From contig NZ_AP022603.1 in assembly GCF_010726955.1 (NCBI RefSeq), forward strand, positions 2,666,001-2,730,000: 64,000 bases of DNA. The letters run 5' to 3'. The notes under the pieces were generated by a model. That model saw only the letters and a program-made list of their open reading frames with translations, made no database searches and was not told the DNA's origin. The stretch comes from Mycolicibacterium fallax. GTDB taxonomy: Bacteria; Actinomycetota; Actinomycetes; Mycobacteriales; Mycobacteriaceae. The position numbers and the translations under genes are program-made. This document shows, in pieces, positions 18,958 to 27,716 of this stretch. Position 1 is the first letter of the stretch. Every line of letters starts with the position of its first letter.

Positions 18958-19413
18958 TCAGCTCAGGTAACGCAGCACCGATTCGGCCACGCACGACGGC
19001 TTGGTCCCGCCCTCGGTCTCGATGACGGTCGAGACGATCAACTGCTGGGCGCCGTTGCCCAGGTCCTCGGCGTCGATGAGGGTGCTGGTGGCCCGCACCC
19101 GGGCGCCCACCTTGACCGGGGCCGGGAACCGGACCTTGTTCACCCCGTAGTTGAGCGCCATCTTGACGCCGTTGACGGTGTAGATCTGGTGCATCAGCAC
19201 CGGCAGCAGCGACAGCGTCATGAACCCGTGCGCGATGGTGCCGCCGAACGGGCCCGCCGCGGCCTTCTCCGGGTCGACGTGGATCCACTGGTGATCGCCG
19301 GTGGCGTCGGCGAACTGGTTGACCGCCTCCTGGGTGATGGTGAACCAGTCACTGGTGCCCAGCACCTCGCCCTTGGCGGCGGCGAAATCCGCCAGTGATT
19401 CAAACGTCCGCAT
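18958..19413 (-). CDS. MaoC-like (R)-specific enoyl-CoA hydratase, HtdZ/Rv0130-like
   Basis: A 151-residue single hotdog hydratase. The hydratase-2 motif ATGDHQWIHVDPEKA contains the catalytic Asp40 and His45, at the same positions as in Rv0130 of M. tuberculosis, and FGGTIAHGFMTLSL follows. It hydrates trans-2-enoyl-CoA. In M. tuberculosis it neighbours fbpC, which lies 2 kb away here. It is 60 nt downstream of the TesB gene on the same strand. Confidence 0.92.
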   Translation of the reverse strand: MRTFESLADFAAAKGEVLGTSDWFTITQEAVNQFADATGDHQWIHVDPEKAAAGPFGGTIAHGFMTLSLLPVLMHQIYTVNGVKMALNYGVNKVRFPAPVKVGARVRATSTLIDAEDLGNGAQQLIVSTVIETEGGTKPSCVAESVLRYLS

Positions 19414-19473
19414 GGTTGCCCCTTCGGTGGTCGACGGCCGGTTACCCCGGGCCGGTTCTCGTTTTCGGTAACG

Positions 19474-20298
19474 CTATTCTCGCGCGGCCAGCAGGCCTTC
19501 CTGCACCAGGGTCGCGGCCGGTCGGCCGTCGGCGCCCAGCAGCGTCGCGGTCACCACCGCCCGCCCCGATCCGGCGGCCGGGGATTGCGAGCGCAGCAGG
19601 TTCCAGCCGTCGGCCCGGATCGGGCCGTGGAACCAGATCGCGGCGTCGGTGGTGCCGGCCCGGTGGCTGCGGTCGGACATGGTGCGGCCGTGCACCCGCA
19701 GCGCGGTGTCCAGCAGGTACAGATCGCTCAGGTAGGCCGCGACGCAGTGGTGCAGGATCGGCTCGTCGGGCAGTTGCATCGCGGTGCGCCAATAGAATTC
19801 GCGGACAAAACCCTCCCCGTCGCCGTGCTCGCGGTAGCGCAGGTCGAAGTCGTGCAGCGGCACCCCGAGCGCCGGGCCCGGCGGCGCGGTCACCGGCAGC
19901 GCCGCCGGGTCCGGGATCGGCTCGCCGGCCCGCGGATGCTCGGGCCCGGCCAGCTCGGTGGCAAACGAGGCCGTCGCGACGGTGGTGAGCCGGCCGTCCT
20001 GGTACGAGCACACCCGGCGGGTCATCGCGGTGCGCCCGTCGTAGGTCGGCTCGACCCGGTAGTCCACCGGGGCGCAGCTGCCGGCGCGCAGGAACTGGAT
20101 GTGCAGGCTGGTCGGCCGGGCCCCGGGCCCGACGGTGGCCGCGGCCGCCCGCAGCGCCTGGGCCAGGAACTGGCCGCCGAAGGCCCGCTTGTCGGCCGGG
20201 CCGTAGCCGGTGCCGACGAACAGCTCTCCGGCCGGGCGCACGGTCAGCAGCCGCAGCAGCTCGCTGCCCGCCGGATGCGGCTGGTCGGCCATCCACAC
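19474..20298 (-). CDS. tesB: acyl-CoA thioesterase II (TesB-like)
   Basis: A 274-residue double-hotdog thioesterase that cleaves acyl-CoA to free acid and CoA. The first hotdog shows FGGQFLAQALRAAAATV and SLHIQFLRAG; the second ends TDAAIWFHGPIRADGWNLL and LVQEGLLAAR, with the Asp-Thr-Gln-type catalytic set of TesB (TTDAAIWFH Asp, QEG Gln). The start is GTG at 20298, with ATG two codons later as an alternative. A 6-bp inverted repeat (19441-19446/19467-19472) sits just after the stop. Confidence 0.88.
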   Translation of the reverse strand: MWMADQPHPAGSELLRLLTVRPAGELFVGTGYGPADKRAFGGQFLAQALRAAAATVGPGARPTSLHIQFLRAGSCAPVDYRVEPTYDGRTAMTRRVCSYQDGRLTTVATASFATELAGPEHPRAGEPIPDPAALPVTAPPGPALGVPLHDFDLRYREHGDGEGFVREFYWRTAMQLPDEPILHHCVAAYLSDLYLLDTALRVHGRTMSDRSHRAGTTDAAIWFHGPIRADGWNLLRSQSPAAGSGRAVVTATLLGADGRPAATLVQEGLLAARE

Positions 20299-20344
20299 TC
20301 CCCTCGCCGAGGCACTGCCGGCCAGTCAACCAGCCCGGCCCGCC

Positions 20345-20488
20345 GGCCTCAGTTACCAGGTCAACGCGCTGCGCGGGCTGCTGCTGGGCACCCCGGCCAA
20401 CCTGTGGGTCGATGTGGGTGTGCTGCTGGTGGCGGCGGTGGCGGGCATTACCGCCGCGGCCGCGGTGATCCGCCGGCTGGTGCGGTAG
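20345..20488 (+). pseudogene. C-terminal remnant of an ABC-2-type permease
   Basis: A 47-residue segment, GLSYQVNALRGLLLGTPANL through VAAVAGITAAAAVIRRLVR to a stop, is the typical end of ABC-2 drug/lipid exporter permeases (DrrB/C type): the P/G-L-x-Y-x-V-x-A-L-R-G-L motif, then the last membrane helix and Arg-rich tail. Upstream in frame there is only antisense tesB sequence, so the rest of the gene is gone. No start or ribosome site belongs to it. Confidence 0.6.
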
Positions 20489-20494
20489 CCCCGC

Positions 20495-21199
20495 TCAGCG
20501 GTCGCCGACATTGCGGGCGATCAGGTCGAAGACGCCGCGGGCCTGCTCGCCGGGACCCTCGGCGCAGTGCAGCACCTCGATCGCGATGTTGTTGCGCACT
20601 CCGAGCACATGCTGGCAGCCCCAGCCCCGGCCGCCCTCGGCGGTCTGGGAGATCTGGATGACGTCGTCACCGGAGATCACCGGACCCAGGCTCCAGTTGG
20701 TCTGCTTGCCGCCGTCCTGGGTGTAGACGACGGACTTGTCCGAGCAGGCCTTCCAGCGTTTGGTCACGCCGGAAAAGAAGGTGTCCGCGGCATCGGAATC
20801 GTTGAACGACACCACCGCCTGGGTGATCACGTTGTCCGGCCGGGTCTCCTTGTCGCGCTCGTCGCTGAGGATCTTTCCGGCCACCGAGATCCAGCCCGAC
20901 CCGTCGTAGCTGGCCTTCTGCAGCGGCGACCAGGCCGACCGGCAGTCCCGGCTGGAGATTCCGGTGGAGTCGCTCATCCCGGTGGCACGCGCCTGCTGCA
21001 CCAGCGTGGTTCCGCTGCCGGCGACCTTGGAGACCTCGACCGGGCCGGCCAGCAGGTCCTCCACCGCCGAGGTCGCCACCGGCTTCGGCTTGAGCGGACC
21101 GTCAGAGTCTGCGGGCACCGCGGTTCCCGGGACCATGACCGTGCATCCCGCCAGCAGCAGCATGCCGACCACCGCGGTGAACAGAATTCGCACCTTCAC
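20495..21199 (-). CDS. lipoprotein with PknH-like extracellular sensor domain
   Basis: A 234-residue secreted lipoprotein. The GTG start at 21199 gives a short signal (KVR then a hydrophobic run) ending in the lipobox LLAGC with acylated Cys19. The rest is a PknH_C-like sensor domain: DCRSAWSPLQKASYDGSGW, an AVVSFNDSDAADTFF helix, WKACSD and GRGWGCQHVLGVRNNIAIEVLHC, with paired cysteines typical of the fold. Ligand unknown. A TAGGGT element lies exactly 7 nt before the GTG, suggesting a leaderless transcript. An open frame extending to 21298 lacks a signal sequence at its start. Confidence 0.83.
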   Translation of the reverse strand: MKVRILFTAVVGMLLLAGCTVMVPGTAVPADSDGPLKPKPVATSAVEDLLAGPVEVSKVAGSGTTLVQQARATGMSDSTGISSRDCRSAWSPLQKASYDGSGWISVAGKILSDERDKETRPDNVITQAVVSFNDSDAADTFFSGVTKRWKACSDKSVVYTQDGGKQTNWSLGPVISGDDVIQISQTAEGGRGWGCQHVLGVRNNIAIEVLHCAEGPGEQARGVFDLIARNVGDR

Positions 21200-21206
21200 A
21201 CCGTTG

Positions 21207-21212
21207 ACCCTA
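21207..21212 (-). promoter_or_regulatory. leaderless -10 element of the lipoprotein gene
   Basis: TAGGGT (minus strand, TANNNT type) is separated by 7 nt from the GTG start. No clear -35 is visible. Confidence 0.45.
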
Positions 21213-21293
21213 GCGTCGCCGCGACCCCCGCCGATGCGGCAGTTCGCCGCGGGTGGGTCACGGCTCGGTGACGGCCGGGCCACGGCGTCGTGA

Positions 21294-21320
21294 CGCAATC
21301 GTTAGCCAACCGCGATTGCG
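21294..21320. promoter_or_regulatory. 8-bp inverted repeat between lipoprotein and fbpC
   Basis: CGCAATCG (21294-21301) and CGATTGCG (21313-21320) form a perfect inverted repeat with an 11-bp spacer. It lies between two divergent genes, 48 bp upstream of the fbpC -35 candidate, and could bind a dimeric regulator. Confidence 0.35.
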
Positions 21321-21367
21321 CCGCGCAGTCCACCGAACCCAAACCTCACTGGCCCCATGATTCACTT

Positions 21368-21396
21368 TTGTCACACAAGTAACAGGCGTGTAATTA
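21368..21396 (+). promoter_or_regulatory. candidate promoter of fbpC
   Basis: TTGTCA (21368-21373), a 17-nt spacer and TAATTA (21391-21396) lie ~22 nt before the GTG start, leaving room for the GGAGGA ribosome site at 21404-21409. Confidence 0.4.
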
Positions 21397-21403
21397 CGAG
21401 TGA

Positions 21404-22459
<1,056 letters not shown>

Positions 22460-22478
22460 CCCCGCCCCCGGCACCCCG

Positions 22479-22514
22479 GCGCGGCCCTCACCTCATCGCG
22501 GGTGGGGGCCGCGC
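22479..22514 (+). terminator. GC-rich stem-loop after fbpC
   Basis: GCGCGGCCCTCACC (22479-22492) pairs with GGTGGGGGCCGCGC (22501-22514) over 14 bp with one G-U or mismatch and an 8-nt loop. GCGTTT follows, a weak T-run. It lies between the convergent fbpC and recD genes. Confidence 0.55.
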
Positions 22515-22533
22515 TGCGTTTGGGCACCGGACC

Positions 22534-24387
22534 TCAGCTGCCGGCGAGCCGGCCGCGCAGCCCGGAGGCGCGCAGCACCCGGCGGTCCAGCGCCGCGCGA
22601 ACACTGTCCTCGGTGCCGACCACCCGCACGGTGTCCTTGGCCCGGGTCACCGCGGTGTAGAACAACTCCCGCGACAGCAGCCGCGAGTCCGCACCGGGCA
22701 GCAGCACGGTGATCTCGGCGGCCTGACTGCCCTGGCTCTTGTGGATGGTCATGGCGTGCATGGTCGCGACATCGGACAGCCGACTGGTGGCATAGCTGAC
22801 CGGGCCGAGCCCGCTGTCGATCACCACCCGCAGCTGACCGGCCTCGGCGACCGTGACCCCGGTGTCCCCGTTGTACAGGCCGATCCCGTAGTCGTTGGCG
22901 GTCACCAGCACCGGGCGCCCGACATACCAATCCGCCCAAAGGTTTTCCGCGGTTTCGTCACCGATCCAGCGCTCCACCTGGCGATTCCAGTGCCGCACCC
23001 CGAACGGACCCTCGCGGTGCGCGCACAGCAGCCGGTGCCGCTCCAGCACGTCCAGCGCGGCCCGGCCACCACCCTCCAGGGCGGCCGACCGCAGCCGCAG
23101 GGCATGCGGCAACAAAATCCGTCGCAGCGCGGCCGTGGGCTCCGGATCCTCGATGAACGCGATGCCGGGATCGCCGCCGCGCAGCAGCGCCAGCACCTGC
23201 TCGGCGTCACCGGCCCGGATGGCGCTGGCCAGCGCACCGATCGCCGAGCCGAACCGGTGCGAGGTACGCAGTCGCGCAATCCGATTGTCCTCGCGTTCGC
23301 CGAGGCCGTCGACCAGATCGGCGAGCACCGCGCCGGCGTCCACCGAGGTCAGCTGGTCGGGATCGCCGACCAGGATCAGCCGCGCGTCCGGGCGGATGGC
23401 CTCCACCAGCCGGGCCATCATGGTCAGCGACACCATCGACGTTTCGTCGACGACCACCACGTCGTGCGGCAGCCGGTTGCCCCGGTGATGCCGGAACCGG
23501 GTGGCGCTGCCCGGCCGAAAGCCCAGCAGTCGATGGATCGTGACGGCGTGCAGTTCGGGCAGCCGGTCGCGGTCGGCCGCGCTGAGCAGCCCGAGCTCCT
23601 CGCCGACGGCCTGCTGCAGCCGGGCCGAGGCCTTGCCGGTCGGGGCGGCCAGCGCGATCCGCGGCGGCCGGTGTCCACCGATTTCTGCCTGCTCGGCGAT
23701 CAGTGCCAGCAATCCGGCGACGGTGGTGGTCTTCCCGGTGCCGGGTCCGCCGGTGAGCACCGTGGTGGCCTGGGTGAGCGCGATCCGCGCCGCCTCGCGC
23801 TGCTCCTCGGAGCCGGTCCGGTGGAACACCCGCAGCAGTCCGGCCTCCAGCGCCGCGCCGGCCGGCCCGTCGGCCAGCGGCCGGATGGCGGTCCGTTCCA
23901 GCAGGTCTCGGCAGACCTGGTCCTCTTCTCGCCAGTACCGGTCCAGGTACAGCAGCCGATCATGCTCGAGGCGCAACACCGGCGGCGTGCCGGAAAGCGG
24001 GCTGTCCCGGATCGCCGCGCGCCAGGCCGCGGGTTCCGGCCAGGTCAGCCCCGCCGGGGCGCCGGCGGCCTGCAGGTCCACACCGACGGAGCCGGAATCC
24101 ACACCGATGGAGTCGAGGCCGACGCCGATGGACGCCAGATCCACACCGACGGAGTCCAGGTCCACACAGACCGATCCGTTGCGCACCGCCCGGACCGCCA
24201 GCGCCACCGCCAGCCCGACGTCGGGGTTGGCCTCGCCGGCCAGGGCGCACAGCCGCTGGGCGACGTGCACATCGGCGGCCTCCAGCACGCCGGCCCGGTT
24301 GAACTGCGCCAGCACCCCCTCGGCGCGCAGCGCGAGCCGACGATCGAACGGGTCCTCGACCGTCGGCGGCGGGGCGGGCATCGTCAT
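22534..24387 (-). CDS. recD: exodeoxyribonuclease V subunit alpha (RecD helicase)
   Basis: RecD is the 5'-3' helicase of RecBCD. The 617-residue protein has an N-terminal domain, Walker A LTGGPGTGKTTTVAG, Walker B VVVDETSMVS, then LVGDPDQLTSVDAGAV, and the C-terminal motifs TIHKSQGSQ and ELFYTAVTRAK. Residues 71-105 are five 7-residue repeats (consensus xS[VI]GVDL) not expected in the family core. The ATG overlaps the recB stop (ATGA), and AGGAGG lies upstream, so it is translationally coupled and last in recC-recB-recD. Confidence 0.95.
   Translation of the reverse strand: MTMPAPPPTVEDPFDRRLALRAEGVLAQFNRAGVLEAADVHVAQRLCALAGEANPDVGLAVALAVRAVRNGSVCVDLDSVGVDLASIGVGLDSIGVDSGSVGVDLQAAGAPAGLTWPEPAAWRAAIRDSPLSGTPPVLRLEHDRLLYLDRYWREEDQVCRDLLERTAIRPLADGPAGAALEAGLLRVFHRTGSEEQREAARIALTQATTVLTGGPGTGKTTTVAGLLALIAEQAEIGGHRPPRIALAAPTGKASARLQQAVGEELGLLSAADRDRLPELHAVTIHRLLGFRPGSATRFRHHRGNRLPHDVVVVDETSMVSLTMMARLVEAIRPDARLILVGDPDQLTSVDAGAVLADLVDGLGEREDNRIARLRTSHRFGSAIGALASAIRAGDAEQVLALLRGGDPGIAFIEDPEPTAALRRILLPHALRLRSAALEGGGRAALDVLERHRLLCAHREGPFGVRHWNRQVERWIGDETAENLWADWYVGRPVLVTANDYGIGLYNGDTGVTVAEAGQLRVVIDSGLGPVSYATSRLSDVATMHAMTIHKSQGSQAAEITVLLPGADSRLLSRELFYTAVTRAKDTVRVVGTEDSVRAALDRRVLRASGLRGRLAGS
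24073..24177. repeat. five tandem 21-bp repeats in recD
   Basis: Five imperfect 21-bp units encode the heptapeptides GSVCVDL, DSVGVDL, ASIGVGL, DSIGVDS and GSVGVDL (RecD residues 71-105). The plus-strand core TCCACACCGA recurs every 21 bp at 24077, 24098, 24140 and (as TCCACACAGA) 24161; the unit at 24119 is diverged. The frame is kept throughout. Confidence 0.9.
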
Positions 24388-27300
24388 GCGCGAACCTCCT
24401 GCGCGGCCAGCAAATCCGAAAGTTCGACGATCAGTTTCGCCGGTGGCGCCCAGCTGAACACCCCGGCGGGCACCCCGTCGACGGCCGGGGTCTCCGGCCC
24501 GCACATGCCGCGCAGGAACAGGTACAGCACGCCACCGAGATGCCGATCGGGGTCGTAGTTCGGCTGCCGCCAGCGCAGGAACCGATGCAGCACAACCGAA
24601 TACAACAGTGCCTGCAGCGGGTAGTGGGAGTGCTCCATGGCGGCGACGAGCTGCGACTGCCCGTAGTCGGCAGAGGTCAGCGGGCGCGCCGGATCACCGA
24701 GCTTGTTGGTCTTGTAGTCGACGATGAGATAGCGCCGGCCCGGCACCCGCAGCACCACGTCGATGGACCCGGACAGATAGCCGCGCAGCGGCTGGCCCCC
24801 GAGTTCGGGCGTCATCAGCCGCTCGGCGTAGCCGACCAGCGGATCGTCGGGGCTCAGCCGCGCCGCGAGCAGCTCGCCGATCCGGGCCACCGTGATCCTC
24901 GGCGCGTCGGCACACCCGTCCCCGCCCGCCAGCGGGATCTCGAAGTCCAGCTCGCACAGTCGGTCTCGGTGGCCGATGTTCCGCAGCGTCAGACCGCCGG
25001 CCAGCGGACCGAGCGGGGTGTCGTGCATCGGCAGCAGCGCCGCACCGAGTTCCTCGGCCGACACCGCAACCGGCCACCACTTCTGCTGGGCCCGAACCTG
25101 CGCGGTGAGTTCGGCGGTCAGGTCGGCGGCCGCCGGGTCGGCGACCTCCAGCACGGCGTGCACCAGCGACCCGAGCTCCGCCCCGGCGGGCACCTGCGCC
25201 ATCGGCGAGATCAGCGCACCCTCGGAGACCGCGCTCGGACCGGCGGCCACCCCGCCATCGACGGTGTGCGTCTCGTCGTCCTTGCCCGCGTCGGTGGCCT
25301 CGCTGCCGACCCCGCTGGCCGGCAGCACGCCCTCGGCGGCGCGCAGCAGAGCGCTGTAGGAGGTGCGGCGCCAACCGGTGTCCAGGGTTCGGGTGAACTC
25401 CCGGACCGCCAACTCGGCCGATGGCCGTTCCCGGGCAACCGGTTCGACGGCGCGGATCTCCGACGGTTCGACCACCAGCGCACCGGCGGCCTCCCACTCG
25501 GCGAACGCCTCGGGAACGACGTCGTCGCTTTCCATCGGCAGGCAGGCCGCGGGCACCTCGGACTGGCCCGGCCGCCTGCCGCGCACCAGCCGGGAAACAC
25601 CGCCGGTCGGTTCGTTCCAGGACGGCGCCCACCACAGCACCAGCTGGGACTGCGCCCGGGTCAGCGCCACGTAGCTGACCCGCAGGGTTTCACCGGCGGT
25701 TTCGGCCTGCGCGGCCGAAACCGCCTGCTGGCGTTGCGGTCCGGAATCGCCGCCGATGTGCAGGCACCGCACGTCGCCGTCGTGGTAGCGCGGGAAGTCC
25801 GGCTCACCGAGGTAGCGGTTGAACGAGTAGGGCAGGTAGACAACCGGGAACTGCAGGCCCTTGCTGCCCCACACGGTGAGCACCTGCACGGCGTCGGCGT
25901 CACTGTCCAGCCGGCGGCGGCGCTCCCCCATCCCGTCGCGCTCGGTGCGGCGGCGGCGCAGCCAGTCCCGCAGTCCGGGCAGGCTGAGCCGGTCCCGGTG
26001 CGCGGCCTCGGACAGCAGGTGGCTCAGCTGGGTCAGGTCGGTCATCGAGCGCTCGCCGCCGGTGTGGCCCAGCAGCCGCTGGCTCATCCCGGCGAGCTGG
26101 GCGGCCTCCAGCACCGCGGCGATCCCGCGGCCGCGGGCGTGATCGGCCCACTCCCGCAGCGTCTCGGCGAGCCGATCGGTCAGCTCCGGCCCGCCCGCGG
26201 CCAGGGTGGCGGCGGTTTCGCCGAAGAAGACCGTCGCCCCGGCGGCCCGGACCACGCCGGTGCGGTCCGGCTGGTCGAAGGCCTCCAGCAGGGTCAGCCA
26301 GTCCGCGGCGGCCTCGGTGCCGAAGATGTCCAGGTCACCGGTGAACACCGCCGGGATGCCGGCGGCCAGCAGCCCCTCGTAGCAGCGCACCGCATCCTCG
26401 TTGCGTTCGGTGATGACGGCAATGTCGCCGGCGCTCAGCGGGCTGCCGTCAAAGCGGACCCCGCCGGCCAGCATCCGGGCGACGTCGCCGACCAGATCCG
26501 CGGCGATGTGAGCGCGCAACACCTCGATGCTCAACGGCTTGTTCGGCGGGACGCCGACGGCGTCGCGGTCGGCGATCCGCAACCGGATCGGTGCCTCGCA
26601 GCTCGGCCCGGTCAGCCGGCTGCCGGGGTGCTGCGCGTCGACCGGGTGCACCCGGATCCGCGGGTCCCCCAGCGCGGCGCCGCCGAGCAGCGTCTGCAGC
26701 GACGCGACCAGCCGCGCATCGCTGCGCCAGTTGCGGTTCAGCGTCTTGCGCACCGCGGCACCGTCGGCCGCGCGCAGGTAGGTGTTGATGTCGGCGCCGC
26801 GGAAGGCGTAGATGGCCTGCTTGGGATCGCCGATCAGGATGAGCGCGGCGTACCCGTCGAACGCGGACTCCAGCACCTGCCACTGGATCGGGTCGGTGTC
26901 CTGGAATTCGTCGACCAGCACCACCTTCCAGCGGCTGCGCATCCGGGCCCGGGCGGCGTCGGCGCCGCCGGCCTGCAGCGCGCCGGCCAGCCGGGACAGC
27001 AGGTCGTCGTAGCTCAGGATCCGGTCCCGGCGTTTGCGGATCTCCAGCTCCGCCAGCACCTTCCCGGCGAAGTCGCGGCGCACGGCCGCGGGGGTGCCGG
27101 GTGCCGGGTCGGCGGGCCGCAGCTCGACGCCGGGATGGGCCACCACCTCCTTGGCCAGCTTCCCGGCGTCGGCCCGGGTCATCACCGGCCGGTCCTCGGC
27201 ATGGGCGAAGCCGGCCAGGTAGAGGTCGTCGGTGATCTCCGAGACCAGGTCGTCGAGGTTCTCCACCAGGGTGACGTTGCTGTCGGAGTCCCCGGCCACC

Positions 27301-27716
27301 CCCAGTGAGCGCAGCACCAGCTGGCAGAAACCGTGGGTGGTGGTGACGCTGGCGTCGTCGAACGCGGCCAGCGCGTCGCGCAGCCGCTTGGCCCGGACCT
27401 CGGCCTCGGCCGCCGGCACGTCGACGAGCCGGCGCAGCACGTCGTCGGTGACCGACTCCGGGCGCCCGAACGCCTCGACGGCGTTGAGCAACTGGGCGCG
27501 GACCCGTTCACGCAGTTCGCGGGTGGCGGCGCGGGTGAAGGTGATCAGCAGCATCTCGTCGAGGGTGGCCCGGCCCTCGGCGAGGTAGCGGGCCACCAGG
27601 GCGGCCAGCGCGTAGGTCTTGCCGGTGCCCGCGCTGGCCTCCAGCACCGTGGTGGTGCCGGCGGCGGGCAGCTCGGCCCACAGGTCGAACGGGTCCAGTT
27701 CGGTGCTCTGGTTCAC
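24384..27716 (-). CDS. recB: exodeoxyribonuclease V subunit beta (RecB helicase-nuclease)
   Basis: RecB is the 3'-5' helicase and the nuclease of RecBCD, acting on double-strand ends. The 1110-residue protein has Walker A ASAGTGKT (residues 27-34), TFTRAATRELRERV, Walker B LVDEFQDTDPIQW, LIGDPKQAIYAFRGAD, and the C-terminal nuclease motif YLIVDYKTNKLG with the metal-binding Asp and catalytic Lys. GTG at 27716 overlaps the recC stop (GTGA); the longer open frame to 27905 is antiparallel coding noise. Homologues usually act alongside AdnAB in mycobacteria. Confidence 0.95.
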   Translation of the reverse strand: MNQSTELDPFDLWAELPAAGTTTVLEASAGTGKTYALAALVARYLAEGRATLDEMLLITFTRAATRELRERVRAQLLNAVEAFGRPESVTDDVLRRLVDVPAAEAEVRAKRLRDALAAFDDASVTTTHGFCQLVLRSLGVAGDSDSNVTLVENLDDLVSEITDDLYLAGFAHAEDRPVMTRADAGKLAKEVVAHPGVELRPADPAPGTPAAVRRDFAGKVLAELEIRKRRDRILSYDDLLSRLAGALQAGGADAARARMRSRWKVVLVDEFQDTDPIQWQVLESAFDGYAALILIGDPKQAIYAFRGADINTYLRAADGAAVRKTLNRNWRSDARLVASLQTLLGGAALGDPRIRVHPVDAQHPGSRLTGPSCEAPIRLRIADRDAVGVPPNKPLSIEVLRAHIAADLVGDVARMLAGGVRFDGSPLSAGDIAVITERNEDAVRCYEGLLAAGIPAVFTGDLDIFGTEAAADWLTLLEAFDQPDRTGVVRAAGATVFFGETAATLAAGGPELTDRLAETLREWADHARGRGIAAVLEAAQLAGMSQRLLGHTGGERSMTDLTQLSHLLSEAAHRDRLSLPGLRDWLRRRRTERDGMGERRRRLDSDADAVQVLTVWGSKGLQFPVVYLPYSFNRYLGEPDFPRYHDGDVRCLHIGGDSGPQRQQAVSAAQAETAGETLRVSYVALTRAQSQLVLWWAPSWNEPTGGVSRLVRGRRPGQSEVPAACLPMESDDVVPEAFAEWEAAGALVVEPSEIRAVEPVARERPSAELAVREFTRTLDTGWRRTSYSALLRAAEGVLPASGVGSEATDAGKDDETHTVDGGVAAGPSAVSEGALISPMAQVPAGAELGSLVHAVLEVADPAAADLTAELTAQVRAQQKWWPVAVSAEELGAALLPMHDTPLGPLAGGLTLRNIGHRDRLCELDFEIPLAGGDGCADAPRITVARIGELLAARLSPDDPLVGYAERLMTPELGGQPLRGYLSGSIDVVLRVPGRRYLIVDYKTNKLGDPARPLTSADYGQSQLVAAMEHSHYPLQALLYSVVLHRFLRWRQPNYDPDRHLGGVLYLFLRGMCGPETPAVDGVPAGVFSWAPPAKLIVELSDLLAAQEVRA

